A DNA stretch of 64,000 bases from Streptomyces collinus Tu 365 (GTDB taxonomy: Bacteria; Actinomycetota; Actinomycetes; Streptomycetales; Streptomycetaceae): NCBI RefSeq assembly GCF_000444875.1, contig NC_021985.1, positions 4,101,535 to 4,165,534 of the forward strand, written 5' to 3'. A program made the translations under genes and the position numbers. A model generated the notes under the pieces. The model was not told the origin of the DNA and did no database searches. It saw only the letters and a list, made by a program, of their open reading frames with translations. Below, one piece after another: positions 41,699 through 50,176 of this stretch (the stretch's first letter is position 1; each line of letters begins with the position of its first letter).

Positions 41699-42625
41699 AT
41701 GAGCAGCGACGACACCCTACGGCCCTTCCCCTCCCGCTCCATCGAGACCCGTTCCGCCCTCGACCCGGACCAGGCCGAGGCCGTACTCGGACTGCTCGCC
41801 GAGGCCGCCCAGGTCGACGGCCAGCAGCCGGTGTCCGAGCAGGGGCGGCTGCAGCTGCGCGGCGGGGCCCGCGAGGGCGTCTCCCACCTGGTGCTGACCG
41901 TCGGGGACGAACTCGTGGGCTACGCACAGCTGGAGGACACCGACCCGGTGGAGGCGCCGGCCGCCGAGCTGGTCGTCCACCCCGCGCACCGCGGGCACGG
42001 CCACGGACGGGCACTGGGCTCGGCCCTGCTCGCCGCCTCGGGCAAGCGGCTGCGGGTGTGGGCGCACGGCGGCCACTCCGCCGCCCGGCACCTCGCCCAG
42101 GTCCTCGGCCTGACGCTCTTTCGCGAACTGCGGCAGATGCGCCGCTCGTTGACCGACCTGGAGCTGCCCGAGCCGCGTCTCGCGGAGGGGGTGACGGTAC
42201 GCGCCTTCGTGCCGGGCAAGGACGACGCCGCCTGGCTCACCGTCAACGCGGCCGCCTTCGCGCACCACCCCGAGCAGGGCGGGCTGACCCAGCGCGACCT
42301 GGACGACCGCAAGGCCGAGCCGTGGTTCGACCCGGCCGGGTTCTTCCTCGCCGAGCGGCGCGGGGAGCTGGTCGGCTTCCACTGGACCAAGGTGCACGCC
42401 GAGGAGGGGCTCGGCGAGGTGTACGTGCTCGGCGTCCGGCCGGGTGAGCAGGGCGGCGGCCTCGGCAAGGCCCTCACCACCGTCGGCCTGCGCCACCTGG
42501 CGGCCCAGGGGCTGCCCACGGCGATGCTGTACGTCGACGCGGACAACACGGCCGCGGTGTCGGTGTACGAGCGGCTGGGATTCCGCACGCACGAGACCGA
42601 CCTCATGTACCGCACCGAGACCTGA
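41699..42625 (+). CDS. mshD: Mycothiol synthase
   Basis: A 308-residue double-GNAT protein that acetylates Cys-GlcN-inositol, the last step of mycothiol synthesis. The N-terminal half has a GNAT loop (VHPAHRGHGHGRALGSALLA). The active C-terminal half has VYVLGVRPGEQGGGLGKALT (acetyl-CoA loop) and LYVDADNTAAVSVYERLGFR. ATG 41699 begins the conserved region. It is divergent from the nucleotidase gene. Confidence 0.94.
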   Translation: MSSDDTLRPFPSRSIETRSALDPDQAEAVLGLLAEAAQVDGQQPVSEQGRLQLRGGAREGVSHLVLTVGDELVGYAQLEDTDPVEAPAAELVVHPAHRGHGHGRALGSALLAASGKRLRVWAHGGHSAARHLAQVLGLTLFRELRQMRRSLTDLELPEPRLAEGVTVRAFVPGKDDAAWLTVNAAAFAHHPEQGGLTQRDLDDRKAEPWFDPAGFFLAERRGELVGFHWTKVHAEEGLGEVYVLGVRPGEQGGGLGKALTTVGLRHLAAQGLPTAMLYVDADNTAAVSVYERLGFRTHETDLMYRTET

Positions 42626-42685
42626 TTCCGCCCGGGCGGACGCGCGCTCAGGGGCGGCCGACTTGACGGCCGCCCCTCTCTTACA

Positions 42686-42719
42686 CCACCCTTTCACTAC
42701 TCAATTAGTGAAAGGGTGG
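42686..42719. promoter_or_regulatory. 34-bp operator-like palindrome before the YtrA-type regulator
   Basis: CCACCCTTTCACTA (42686-42699) and TAGTGAAAGGGTGG (42706-42719) are perfect 14-bp arms around CTCAAT. The centre is 24 bases before the GTG at 42728. It probably covers the promoter and binds the GntR protein it precedes; it could also act as an mshD terminator. Confidence 0.75.
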
Positions 42720-42727
42720 TTCAACGC

Positions 42728-43114
42728 GTGGTCGAATACCGCATCGACCGGCACAGCGGGGTCGCCACCTACGTCCAGATCGTCCAGCAGACCAAGCAGG
42801 CCCTCCGCCTGGGTCTGCTGCGGCCGGGCGACAAGCTGCCGACGGCACGCGAGGTCGTCGAGGCCACCGCCATCAACCCGAACACCGTCCTCAAGGCGTA
42901 CCGCGAACTCGAACGCGAGGGCCTGGTCGAGGCGCGCCGGGGGCTCGGCACCTTCGTCCGGCGCGCACTGGGCGCCGCCCCCGCCGACTCGCCCCTGCGC
43001 GCGGAGCTGGACGCGTGGGCGGCGCGGGCCGCGGAGTCCGGGCTCGACCGGGACGACGTGGCGGCCCTGTTCACCGCCGTACTCGACAAGCACTTCCAGG
43101 GAGAACGTTCATGA
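42728..43114 (+). CDS. GntR family regulator, YtrA subfamily
   Basis: A 128-residue regulator. The winged helix is at about 8-75 (VQIVQQTKQALRLGLLRPGD, AREVVEATAINPNTVLKAYR), followed by only two short helices as in YtrA-type proteins. GTG 42728 gives the usual VEYRIDRHSG start; GTG 42716 falls inside the palindrome. The stop overlaps the ABC ATPase start by 4 bases, so it heads a four-gene exporter operon that it likely represses. Confidence 0.9.
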   Translation: MVEYRIDRHSGVATYVQIVQQTKQALRLGLLRPGDKLPTAREVVEATAINPNTVLKAYRELEREGLVEARRGLGTFVRRALGAAPADSPLRAELDAWAARAAESGLDRDDVAALFTAVLDKHFQGERS

Positions 43115-44007
43115 GCGACACGGCTCTCGAGGCCGACGGCCTCGGCAAGCGCTTCGGCCGGCGGGGAGGCTGGGCCCTGCGCGACTGCGCCTTCCGGCTG
43201 CCCACCGGGCGGGTGTGCGCCGTCGTCGGCCCGAACGGCGCCGGCAAGTCGACCCTGCTCGCCCTCGCGGCCGGGCTCCTGCCGCCCACCGAGGGCCGGC
43301 TGACCGTCCTCGGCCGTACGCCCGCCGGGTCGCGTGCCCGGGTGGGCTTCGTCGCCCAGGACAAGCCGCTCTACCCCCAGCTCACGGTCGCCGAGACGCT
43401 CCGGATGGGCGCCGACCTCAACCCCGGGCGCTGGGACGCGGCCACCGCGGAGCGCATCGTGGCCGCCGGCGACCTGGACCCCGGGGCACGCATACGCTCC
43501 CTGTCCGGCGGACAGCGCACCCGCGTCGCGCTCGCCCTCGCGCTCGGCAAGCGGCCCGGACTGCTGCTCCTGGACGAGCCGATGGCCGACCTCGACCCGC
43601 TGGCCCGGCACGAGCTGATGGGCACGCTGATGGCCGAGGCCGCCCAGTACGGCACCACCATCGTGATGTCCTCGCACGTCGTCGCCGAGCTGGAGGACTC
43701 CTGCGACCACCTGCTGCTGGTCGGCGGCGGCCGGATCCGGCTGGCCGGCGAGATCGACGACCTGCTCGCCGCCCACCTGCGGGTCAGCGGCCCGGCCGAC
43801 TCCGCCGCCCTCGACCCGCACACCGTGGTCGAGTCCCGGGTCACCGGCCGCCAGCTCTCCGCGCTGATCCGGCCCGCCGGACCGCTCGCCGGCGAGCTGC
43901 GCTCCTCGGCCCCCTCCCTGGAGGAACTGGTCCTCGCCCACCTGCGCAACCCGCAGGCCCCCGCCCTCACCCCCGCCGGGGCCGCGCGCGAGGAGGACGC
44001 CGCGTGA
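43111..44007 (+). CDS. ABC transporter ATP-binding protein
   Basis: A 298-residue ATPase. Walker A VVGPNGAGKSTLL, Q-loop FVAQDKPLYPQL, signature SLSGGQRTRVALALAL, Walker B LLLLDEPMADLDP, H-loop SSHVVAEL. The C-terminal 80 residues are an extension seen in drug or antibiotic exporters. Both junctions (with the regulator and the first permease) overlap by 4 bases. Confidence 0.93.
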   Translation: MSDTALEADGLGKRFGRRGGWALRDCAFRLPTGRVCAVVGPNGAGKSTLLALAAGLLPPTEGRLTVLGRTPAGSRARVGFVAQDKPLYPQLTVAETLRMGADLNPGRWDAATAERIVAAGDLDPGARIRSLSGGQRTRVALALALGKRPGLLLLDEPMADLDPLARHELMGTLMAEAAQYGTTIVMSSHVVAELEDSCDHLLLVGGGRIRLAGEIDDLLAAHLRVSGPADSAALDPHTVVESRVTGRQLSALIRPAGPLAGELRSSAPSLEELVLAHLRNPQAPALTPAGAAREEDAA

Positions 44008-45005
44008 GCGCCGCCACCGCCGCCACCGCCGTCCGGCCCGCCACGGCGCGCCCCCGGCTGATCCGCTGGCTGCTGCGCCTGCACCGGCCTGCGCTCCTGG
44101 CCTGGACCGCCCTGGTGGTCCTCGGGGGCGCCCTGCTGCTCTGGCTCGCCGGACCGCTCACCGACGCGGCGGCGGCAGCCTGGCGGCAGTACGACGCCTG
44201 CGGCTTCGCCACCAGGTGCGCCTACGACCAGGACGCGATCCTGCGCTACAAGGACTGGTACGGCTACACCACCACCGCCCTGGACGGACTGCCGCTCGTG
44301 GTGGCCGCCTGGGCCGGGGCCGCCCTGACCGGCAGGGAACTGGAGTCCGGCACCGCCCGGCTCGCCTGGGCCCAGAGCACCTCACCGGCCCGCTGGCTCG
44401 CGGTCCGGCTGGCCGTCCCGGCCGCCGCCGTCACCGCCGGTACCTGCCTGCTGTTCTGGCTGCACCACCGTGTCTGGACCGCGGGCCGGGGCCGCGTCGA
44501 CACCCTCAAGAGCTGGGCCGACTTCGCCACCTTCTACGCCAACGGCCCCACCGTCACCGGCCTGGCCCTCGCCGGACTCGCGGCCGGCGTCCTGGCCGGC
44601 CTGCTGCTGCGCCGCACGCTGCCCGCGCTCGTCACCGGCACGCTGGCCACCGCGGGCGTCTGGGCCCTGGCCCACACGCTGATGCCCCACCTGTGGCCGG
44701 CCGTCACCACGGTCGGCGGCCTCGACCGCGGGGCACCGGGCACCGGCATCGTCGTCGAGGAGGGCCTGGTGACCCGGAGCGGCGCGCACCTGCCGCTGCC
44801 CCACTGCAGCTCCACCGTCGACTGCGACGCGGCCTACGCGCACGCCGTAGGCCAGTTCAAGACCTACCACCCCTACGCCCACTACTGGCCACTCCAGCTC
44901 GTCACGACCGGGCTGCTGCTGGCCGTGGCCGGACTGCTCGTACTCGGCTCGTTCCTGGTGCTGCGGCGCCTGGCCGGGCCCCGGACCGGAGAGACCCCCG
45001 CATGA
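44004..45005 (+). CDS. ABC transporter permease 1
   Basis: A 333-residue ABC-2-like membrane protein with about six helices (LLAWTALVVLGGALLLWLAG at the start; LVTTGLLLAVAGLLVLGSFL at the end). A large extracellular loop after helix 1 holds CGFATRC, and another before the last helix holds CSSTVDC; both Cys pairs may form disulfides. GTGA overlap with the ATPase. TGRELESGTARLAW is shared with the next permease, so the two arose by duplication. Confidence 0.85.
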   Translation: MSAATAATAVRPATARPRLIRWLLRLHRPALLAWTALVVLGGALLLWLAGPLTDAAAAAWRQYDACGFATRCAYDQDAILRYKDWYGYTTTALDGLPLVVAAWAGAALTGRELESGTARLAWAQSTSPARWLAVRLAVPAAAVTAGTCLLFWLHHRVWTAGRGRVDTLKSWADFATFYANGPTVTGLALAGLAAGVLAGLLLRRTLPALVTGTLATAGVWALAHTLMPHLWPAVTTVGGLDRGAPGTGIVVEEGLVTRSGAHLPLPHCSSTVDCDAAYAHAVGQFKTYHPYAHYWPLQLVTTGLLLAVAGLLVLGSFLVLRRLAGPRTGETPA

Positions 45006-45751
45006 CCGGCGCCGCCTTCCAGGGCCTGCCCCGCACCGCGCTGCGGCTGCACCGCCCCGCACTGCTGCTGTGGACCGCCTTCGTCCTCCTCGTGCTCGGC
45101 GCACTGCTGTGGGTGCACTTCTCCGGCGCCCCCCGCGACCGGATCTGCTTCCACCGACCGGGCGCCGTGTGCACCTACACCGCCTTCACCGACGTCAACA
45201 ACGTCATGAACCTCCTCGGCGAGGCGCTCACCTGGGCGCCCTGCGCGGTGGCCGCCTGGGCGGGGGCCTCGCTGATCGGCCGGGAGCTGGAGTCGGGCAC
45301 CGCCCGGCTGGCCTGGTCCCAGGCCGCCTCCCCCGCCCGCTGGCTCGCCGCCCAGCTCACCACGGCCGCCGTGCCCCTGCTGGCCGGCAGCGGTGTGCTC
45401 GCCCTGGCCTTCGGCCGGGTGTGGACCGCCGACGGGGACGACCTGGTCACCCACTGGACCTGGGACCGCGTCTTCGTACCCCGCGGCCCGCTGCTCCCGG
45501 CGCTGGTGCTGTGCGCCCTGGCCACCGGCGTGCTCGCCGGACTGGCCCTGCGCCGCACCTTCCCCGCGCTGGTCACCGCGTTCGCGGCGACGCTCGCGCT
45601 CCGGCTGTACCTGCGCGAGGCGTGGCAGCCGCTGCGCGGCACGCTGCCCGGATTCTGGCCCTTGCACCTGGCGGCGACCGGCATGGTCCTCGCCCTGACC
45701 GCGCTGGCCACCACCGCCGCCTGCCTGCTGCTGCGCCGCCGAGCCGGCTGA
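45002..45751 (+). CDS. ABC transporter permease 2
   Basis: A 249-residue membrane protein paralogous to the preceding permease: IGRELESGTARLAWSQAASP and ALATGVLAGLALRRTFPALV repeat its motifs. ATGA overlap at 45002. About six helices; the first loop has CFHRPGAVC. The two permeases probably pair with the ATPase in one exporter whose substrate is unknown. Confidence 0.83.
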   Translation: MTGAAFQGLPRTALRLHRPALLLWTAFVLLVLGALLWVHFSGAPRDRICFHRPGAVCTYTAFTDVNNVMNLLGEALTWAPCAVAAWAGASLIGRELESGTARLAWSQAASPARWLAAQLTTAAVPLLAGSGVLALAFGRVWTADGDDLVTHWTWDRVFVPRGPLLPALVLCALATGVLAGLALRRTFPALVTAFAATLALRLYLREAWQPLRGTLPGFWPLHLAATGMVLALTALATTAACLLLRRRAG

Positions 45752-45761
45752 CCCGGAACCC

Positions 45762-45799
45762 GGGGTGCGCCCGTGTCACGGGGGGCAGGGGCGCACCCC
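45762..45799 (+). terminator. Terminator of the ABC exporter operon
   Basis: GGGGTGCGCCC (45762-45772) and GGGCGCACCCC (45789-45799) form a perfect 11-bp stem with a 16-base loop, 11 bases beyond the last permease stop codon. Confidence 0.75.
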
Positions 45800-45834
45800 G
45801 ACGCACCCCGGGGGCCGCCCCCCGATAGCCGGGA

Positions 45835-45867
45835 CGTCATGTCTCCGTAACCATCGATTCAGACGGG
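45835..45867 (+). promoter_or_regulatory. Possible PHO box before ppk
   Basis: Three consecutive 11-base units, CGTCATGTCTC, CGTAACCATCG and ATTCAGACGGG, show the TCA/AAC spacing of PhoP direct repeats. ppk is known to be PhoP-controlled in S. lividans. The match is much weaker than the pstS box. Confidence 0.4.
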
Positions 45868-46007
45868 CTTGCGACGCTCGGCCAATGAAGCCCGCCGTGC
45901 CAGAGCCTTCGCCGCCCCCCGAGGGGCCCGCGGGGAACGGGGCCGTCAAACTCCCGCCCGCACGTTCCGACGCGCCTGTCTCGCCCCTGGCGCGGAAGAA
46001 TGGGTTC

Positions 46008-48239
46008 ATGAGTCAGCAAGACACCCAGGCAGAGGTCCAGCACGTCCAGCCCTCCGTGGGCTCCATAGCCGCGCACCGCCAGCATGCCGTGTCCGCGGCG
46101 GTGTCCGATCTCGAACCCGACCTCGACGCCGACCTCGACGTGTACGAGGAGGCGCCGAGCGACGGGGCACCGCTGCCGCAGGGCCGGTTCCTCGACCGGG
46201 AACGCAGCTGGCTCGCCTTCAACGAGCGCGTCCTGGAACTGGCCGAGGACCCCGACACGCCCCTGCTGGAGCGTGCCAACTTCCTCGCCATCTTCGCCAG
46301 CAACCTGGACGAGTTCTTCATGGTCCGGGTGGCAGGCCTGAAGCGCCGCATCGCCACGGGTGTCGCCACCCGCTCCGCCTCCGGCCTCCAGCCGCGCGAG
46401 GTGCTGGAGATGATCTGGGCCCGCTCGCGCGAGCTGATGGCCCGGCACGCCGCCTGCTACCACGAGGACGTCGCCCCCGCGCTCGCGGAGGAGGGCATCC
46501 ACCTGGTCCGCTGGAACGAGCTGACCGAGAAGGAACAGGCCCGGCTGTTCACCCTGTTCCGGCACCAGATCTTCCCGGTGCTCACCCCGCTGGCCGTGGA
46601 CCCCGCCCACCCCTTCCCGTACATCTCCGGCCTGTCGCTGAACCTGGCCGTCGTCGTGCGCAACCCGGTCAGCGGCCACAAGCACTTCGCGCGTGTGAAG
46701 GTGCCGCCGCTGCTCTCCCGCTTCCTGGAAGCCGCGCCCGGCCGCTACGTCCCGCTGGAGGACGTCATCGCGGCGCACCTGGAGGAGCTGTTCCCGGGCA
46801 TGGAGGTGCTGGAGCACCACGCGTTCCGGCTCACCCGCAACGAGGACCTGGAGGTCGAGGAGGACGACGCCGAGAACCTCCTGCAGGCCCTGGAGAAGGA
46901 GCTCATGCGGCGCCGCTTCGGGCCGCCGGTGCGCCTGGAGGTCGAGGAGTCCATCGACCGCGAGGTGCTGGACCTCCTCGTGCGCGAGCTGAAGATCTCC
47001 GAGGCCGAGGTGTACCCGCTCCCCGGCCCCCTGGACCTCACCGGTCTCTTCCGCATCCACAGCCTCGACCGCCCCGAGCTGAAGTACCCGAAGTTCATCG
47101 CGGGCACCCACCGCGACCTGGCCGAGGTCGAGTCGGCGTCCCCGCCGGACATCTTCGGCGCCCTGCGCGCCCGGGACGTGCTGCTGCACCACCCGTACGA
47201 CTCCTTCTCCACCTCCGTCCAGGCCTTCCTGGAGCAGGCGGCGGCCGACCCGGACGTGCTCGCCATCAAGCAGACGCTGTACCGCACCTCCGGCGACTCC
47301 CCCATAGTCGACGCGCTCATCGACGCGGCCGAGTCCGGCAAGCAGGTCCTCGTCCTGGTCGAGATCAAGGCACGCTTCGACGAGCACGCCAACATCAAGT
47401 GGGCGCGCAAGCTGGAGGAGGCCGGCTGCCACGTCGTCTACGGCCTGGTCGGCCTGAAGACGCACTGCAAGCTGTCCCTGGTGGTCCGCCAGGAGGGCGA
47501 GACCCTCCGCCGCTACAGCCACGTCGGCACCGGCAACTACCACCCGAAGACGGCCCGGCTGTACGAGGACCTGGGCCTGCTCACCGCCGACCCGCAGGTG
47601 GGCGCCGACCTCTCCGACCTCTTCAACCGCCTCTCCGGCTACTCGCGCCGCGAGACGTACCGGCGCCTGCTGGTCGCCCCCAAGTCGCTCAGGGACGGCC
47701 TGATCGCCCGGATCAACAAGGAGGTCCAGCACCACCGCGCGGGCCGCCCCGCCTTCGTCCGCATCAAGGTCAACTCGATGGTCGACGAGGCGGTCATCGA
47801 CGCGCTCTACCGCGCCTCCCAGGCGGGCGTGCCGGTCGACGTCTGGGTGCGCGGCATCTGCGCCGTCCGGCCGGGCGTCGCGGGCCTGTCGGAGAACATC
47901 CGGGTCCGCTCGATCCTCGGCCGCTTCCTGGAGCACTCCCGGGTGTTCGCCTTCGGCAACGGCGGCGAACCCGAGGTCTGGATCGGCAGCGCCGACATGA
48001 TGCACCGCAACCTCGACCGCCGGATCGAGGCCCTGGTCCGGGTCGTCGACCCCGGCCACCGGGCGGCCCTGAACCGGCTGCTCGACACCGGCATGTCCGA
48101 CAGCACCGCCTCCTGGCACCTCGGCCCCGACGGCGAGTGGACCCGGCACGCGAAGGACGCGGACGGACAGCCCCTGCGCAACGTCCAGGAGATGCTCATA
48201 GACGCCCGGAGGCGCCGGCGTGGCACAGCGACACCTTGA
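46008..48239 (+). CDS. ppk: Polyphosphate kinase 1
   Basis: A 743-residue enzyme that reversibly polymerises the ATP gamma-phosphate into polyphosphate. The N domain opens with FLDRERSWLAFNERVLELAE. SNLDEFFMVRVAGLKRRI is strongly conserved. The catalytic His that is phosphorylated is in GLKTHCKLSLVVRQEG, followed by YSHVGTGNYHPKTARLYEDL. A second PLD-like motif occurs later (SADMMHRNLDRRIEAL). ATG 46008 has GGAAG upstream and gives the standard PPK1 N-terminus; ATG 45885 would add 41 residues. Confidence 0.94.
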   Translation: MSQQDTQAEVQHVQPSVGSIAAHRQHAVSAAVSDLEPDLDADLDVYEEAPSDGAPLPQGRFLDRERSWLAFNERVLELAEDPDTPLLERANFLAIFASNLDEFFMVRVAGLKRRIATGVATRSASGLQPREVLEMIWARSRELMARHAACYHEDVAPALAEEGIHLVRWNELTEKEQARLFTLFRHQIFPVLTPLAVDPAHPFPYISGLSLNLAVVVRNPVSGHKHFARVKVPPLLSRFLEAAPGRYVPLEDVIAAHLEELFPGMEVLEHHAFRLTRNEDLEVEEDDAENLLQALEKELMRRRFGPPVRLEVEESIDREVLDLLVRELKISEAEVYPLPGPLDLTGLFRIHSLDRPELKYPKFIAGTHRDLAEVESASPPDIFGALRARDVLLHHPYDSFSTSVQAFLEQAAADPDVLAIKQTLYRTSGDSPIVDALIDAAESGKQVLVLVEIKARFDEHANIKWARKLEEAGCHVVYGLVGLKTHCKLSLVVRQEGETLRRYSHVGTGNYHPKTARLYEDLGLLTADPQVGADLSDLFNRLSGYSRRETYRRLLVAPKSLRDGLIARINKEVQHHRAGRPAFVRIKVNSMVDEAVIDALYRASQAGVPVDVWVRGICAVRPGVAGLSENIRVRSILGRFLEHSRVFAFGNGGEPEVWIGSADMMHRNLDRRIEALVRVVDPGHRAALNRLLDTGMSDSTASWHLGPDGEWTRHAKDADGQPLRNVQEMLIDARRRRRGTATP

Positions 48240-49398
48240 CCCGACGGACCCCGGGGCCCCGGAGGTGACGGGAGACGCGCTCGCGGTCTACCTGCGCGCC
48301 CAGGCCACGGAGTTCCTGCGCGCGCTGCGCCTGCACCGCGAGACGGGCGGCGCCGCGGCGGGCGGCGCGCAGGAGACCGTTGACGCGGCCCGGGCGCTGC
48401 GCCGCTCGGCCCGCCGGATCAGCGGCAGCCTGCACACCTTCCGCCCGCTGCTGGACGCCGACTGGTCCGAGGACATCAGGCCCGAACTGGCCTGGCTCTC
48501 CGGCACGCTGGGTCTGGAACACGCCTACGCCGCCCGTCTCGAACGGCTGTTGCTCGCCCTGCACCGGCTGTCGGGCGCGGCCGTCTTCCCGGAGCAGAGC
48601 GTCGTCGCCGCGGGCACGGCGGCCCAGCGGGGCGGCTCGGTGGCCGCCCTCGCCGGGGGCGCCCGGGCCGCCGCGGCGGCCGGAGCGCGCGGCCCCGGGC
48701 GCGCGCAGGCGAGCCTGGCGGAGGCACCGCAGGACACCACGGGCCCCGCCCGCCCCGCACCCGCCCCGGACCGCGGCAACCTGACGGTCGGCGCGGCGAA
48801 GGCGGGCGCGCTGCTGGAGCGCCAGCTCACCCTGGCCAGGACCCGGGCCCACTCCACGGCGCTGCAGGCCCTCGGCTCCTCCCGCTTCCACGCGGTCGCC
48901 GACAAGGTCGCCCTGCTCGCCAGCGAGGTACCCCTGACGCCCGCCGCCGCAAGCACCGGCCTGCGCCCCCTCGCCGCCGCGGCGGAGGAACGCCTGACGG
49001 ACTCCGTGGCCGCGCTGCCGCTGCTCACCGCCGGCCACCCCTACAACGCGCAGGCCCTGGTCCACGGCCTCTCCCCGGACCCGGCCCCGCACCCGCAGGA
49101 CGGCCCCTGGCACCAGGTGCGCCTGCTGCTGCGCCTGCACCGCTACGCCCGGGAGGTGCTGTCCGGAGGCGGGACCCCGGCGGAGCCGGGGCTGCCGGCC
49201 GCGGGCCTCGCGCTGAACCGGCACCGGGACGCCTCGGAGGCGGCGGGCGCGGCCGCGCAGGCGGCCCGTACGCCCCGGATCACGCCGGCGACGGCGTACG
49301 CCCTGGGCGTGCTCCACGCCGACCAGCGGCACGAGGTGGAGGCGGCCAGGTTCGCCTTCCAGCAGGCGTGGCAGAAGCAGGCGGTCGGCGCGTCCTGA
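48220..49398 (+). CDS. CHAD domain protein
   Basis: A 392-residue helical protein. LRAQATEFLRALRLHRETGG and DAARALRRSARRISGSLHTF resemble the conserved N-terminal CHAD helices, rich in His/Arg on one face for polyphosphate binding. The central 120-190 region is an Ala/Gly-rich disordered insert. GTG 48220 overlaps the end of ppk by 20 bases and has GGAGG 7 bases upstream. CHAD proteins bind polyphosphate, so the overlap with ppk makes a functional pair likely. Confidence 0.85.
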   Translation: MAQRHLDPTDPGAPEVTGDALAVYLRAQATEFLRALRLHRETGGAAAGGAQETVDAARALRRSARRISGSLHTFRPLLDADWSEDIRPELAWLSGTLGLEHAYAARLERLLLALHRLSGAAVFPEQSVVAAGTAAQRGGSVAALAGGARAAAAAGARGPGRAQASLAEAPQDTTGPARPAPAPDRGNLTVGAAKAGALLERQLTLARTRAHSTALQALGSSRFHAVADKVALLASEVPLTPAAASTGLRPLAAAAEERLTDSVAALPLLTAGHPYNAQALVHGLSPDPAPHPQDGPWHQVRLLLRLHRYAREVLSGGGTPAEPGLPAAGLALNRHRDASEAAGAAAQAARTPRITPATAYALGVLHADQRHEVEAARFAFQQAWQKQAVGAS

Positions 49399-49420
49399 TC
49401 CCGACACCCGAGGAGGCGGT

Positions 49421-49834
49421 GTGAACGACACCACGGTCCAGGCGGCGGGCTGCGTCCTGTGGCGCCGCTCGCCGGTGGACGGCGGCCTGCAGGTCTGCCT
49501 GGTCCACCGGCCCAAGTACGACGACTGGTCCCACCCGAAGGGCAAGCTGAAGCGGGGCGAGGACTCGCTCGCCGGCGCGCTGCGCGAGGTCGCGGAGGAG
49601 ACCGGCTACACGGCCGTGCCGGGCAACGAGCTGCCCACCATGCGCTACCTGGCCAACGGCCGCCCCAAGCAGGTGCGTTACTGGGCGGCCGAGGCGGTCG
49701 ACGGCCGCTTCGCGCCGAACGACGAGGTCGACCGCGTCCTGTGGCTCTCCCCCGCCGCCGCCCGCGACCGGCTGACCCAGCCCCGCGACCGCGACCTGGT
49801 GGACGCCCTCGGCCGGCCGGCCGAACGCGGATAG
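49421..49834 (+). CDS. NUDIX hydrolase (MutT1 N-domain-like)
   Basis: A 137-residue NUDIX protein with the box G-x5-E-x7-REUxEExGU as GKLKRGEDSLAGALREVAEE followed by TGYT. Mycobacterial MutT1 has this domain plus a C-terminal histidine phosphatase; only the NUDIX part is present. Likely substrates are 8-oxo-dGTP, diadenosine polyphosphates or related nucleotides. GTG 49421 has GAGGAGG upstream. It is the third gene of the ppk operon. Confidence 0.88.
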   Translation: MNDTTVQAAGCVLWRRSPVDGGLQVCLVHRPKYDDWSHPKGKLKRGEDSLAGALREVAEETGYTAVPGNELPTMRYLANGRPKQVRYWAAEAVDGRFAPNDEVDRVLWLSPAAARDRLTQPRDRDLVDALGRPAERG

Positions 49835-49859
49835 CGGCCGGAACCGGCCGCCGGGCGCC

Positions 49860-50033
49860 TCAGAGGCCCGCCGTGTGGGCCTCCGCGTCCGTTCTGGCCT
49901 GGCTGCGCGCCCGGCGGGCCGGTCCGCGCCAGCCGCAGACGCAGCGGGCCACACAGAAGCGGCCCTGCTCGGTCGTCGTCGTGAGATGGTCCCGCCCCTG
50001 CGGAGCCCGTTCCGGGCTCTCCTGCTGCGCCAC
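49860..50033 (-). CDS. Small Cys-containing protein, 57 residues
   Basis: A short ORF from GTG 50033: AQQESPERAPQGRDHLTTTT, then EQGRFCVARCVCGWRGPAR and a basic RRARSQARTDAEAH tail. CxxxCxC with a following Trp suggests a tiny zinc-binding unit. The longest frame reaches 50108, but the shorter start fits better. It converges with the NUDIX gene, leaving 25 bases between stops. Function is unknown. Confidence 0.55.
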   Translation of the reverse strand: MAQQESPERAPQGRDHLTTTTEQGRFCVARCVCGWRGPARRARSQARTDAEAHTAGL

Positions 50034-50088
50034 GGTGACAACGTTACCGACACCCCGGTCAAGGGTTTGTATGCCCTTCCCCCGACCT

Positions 50089-50109
50089 GGTGCCGTGCGT
50101 GACGGCACC
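50089..50109. promoter_or_regulatory. Inverted repeat in the divergent gap before the lipoprotein gene
   Basis: GGTGCCGT (50089-50096), GCGTG, ACGGCACC (50102-50109): perfect 8-bp arms, 68 bases before the lipoprotein ATG and 56 bases before the start of the divergent small gene. It is either an operator or a hairpin in a leader. Confidence 0.4.
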
Positions 50110-50176
50110 CCCTACCGGTCGTTAACCGGAACGACAGGGGGCCCGTGACGGCGTACCGGCTGGGGGTAGGCAGGCG

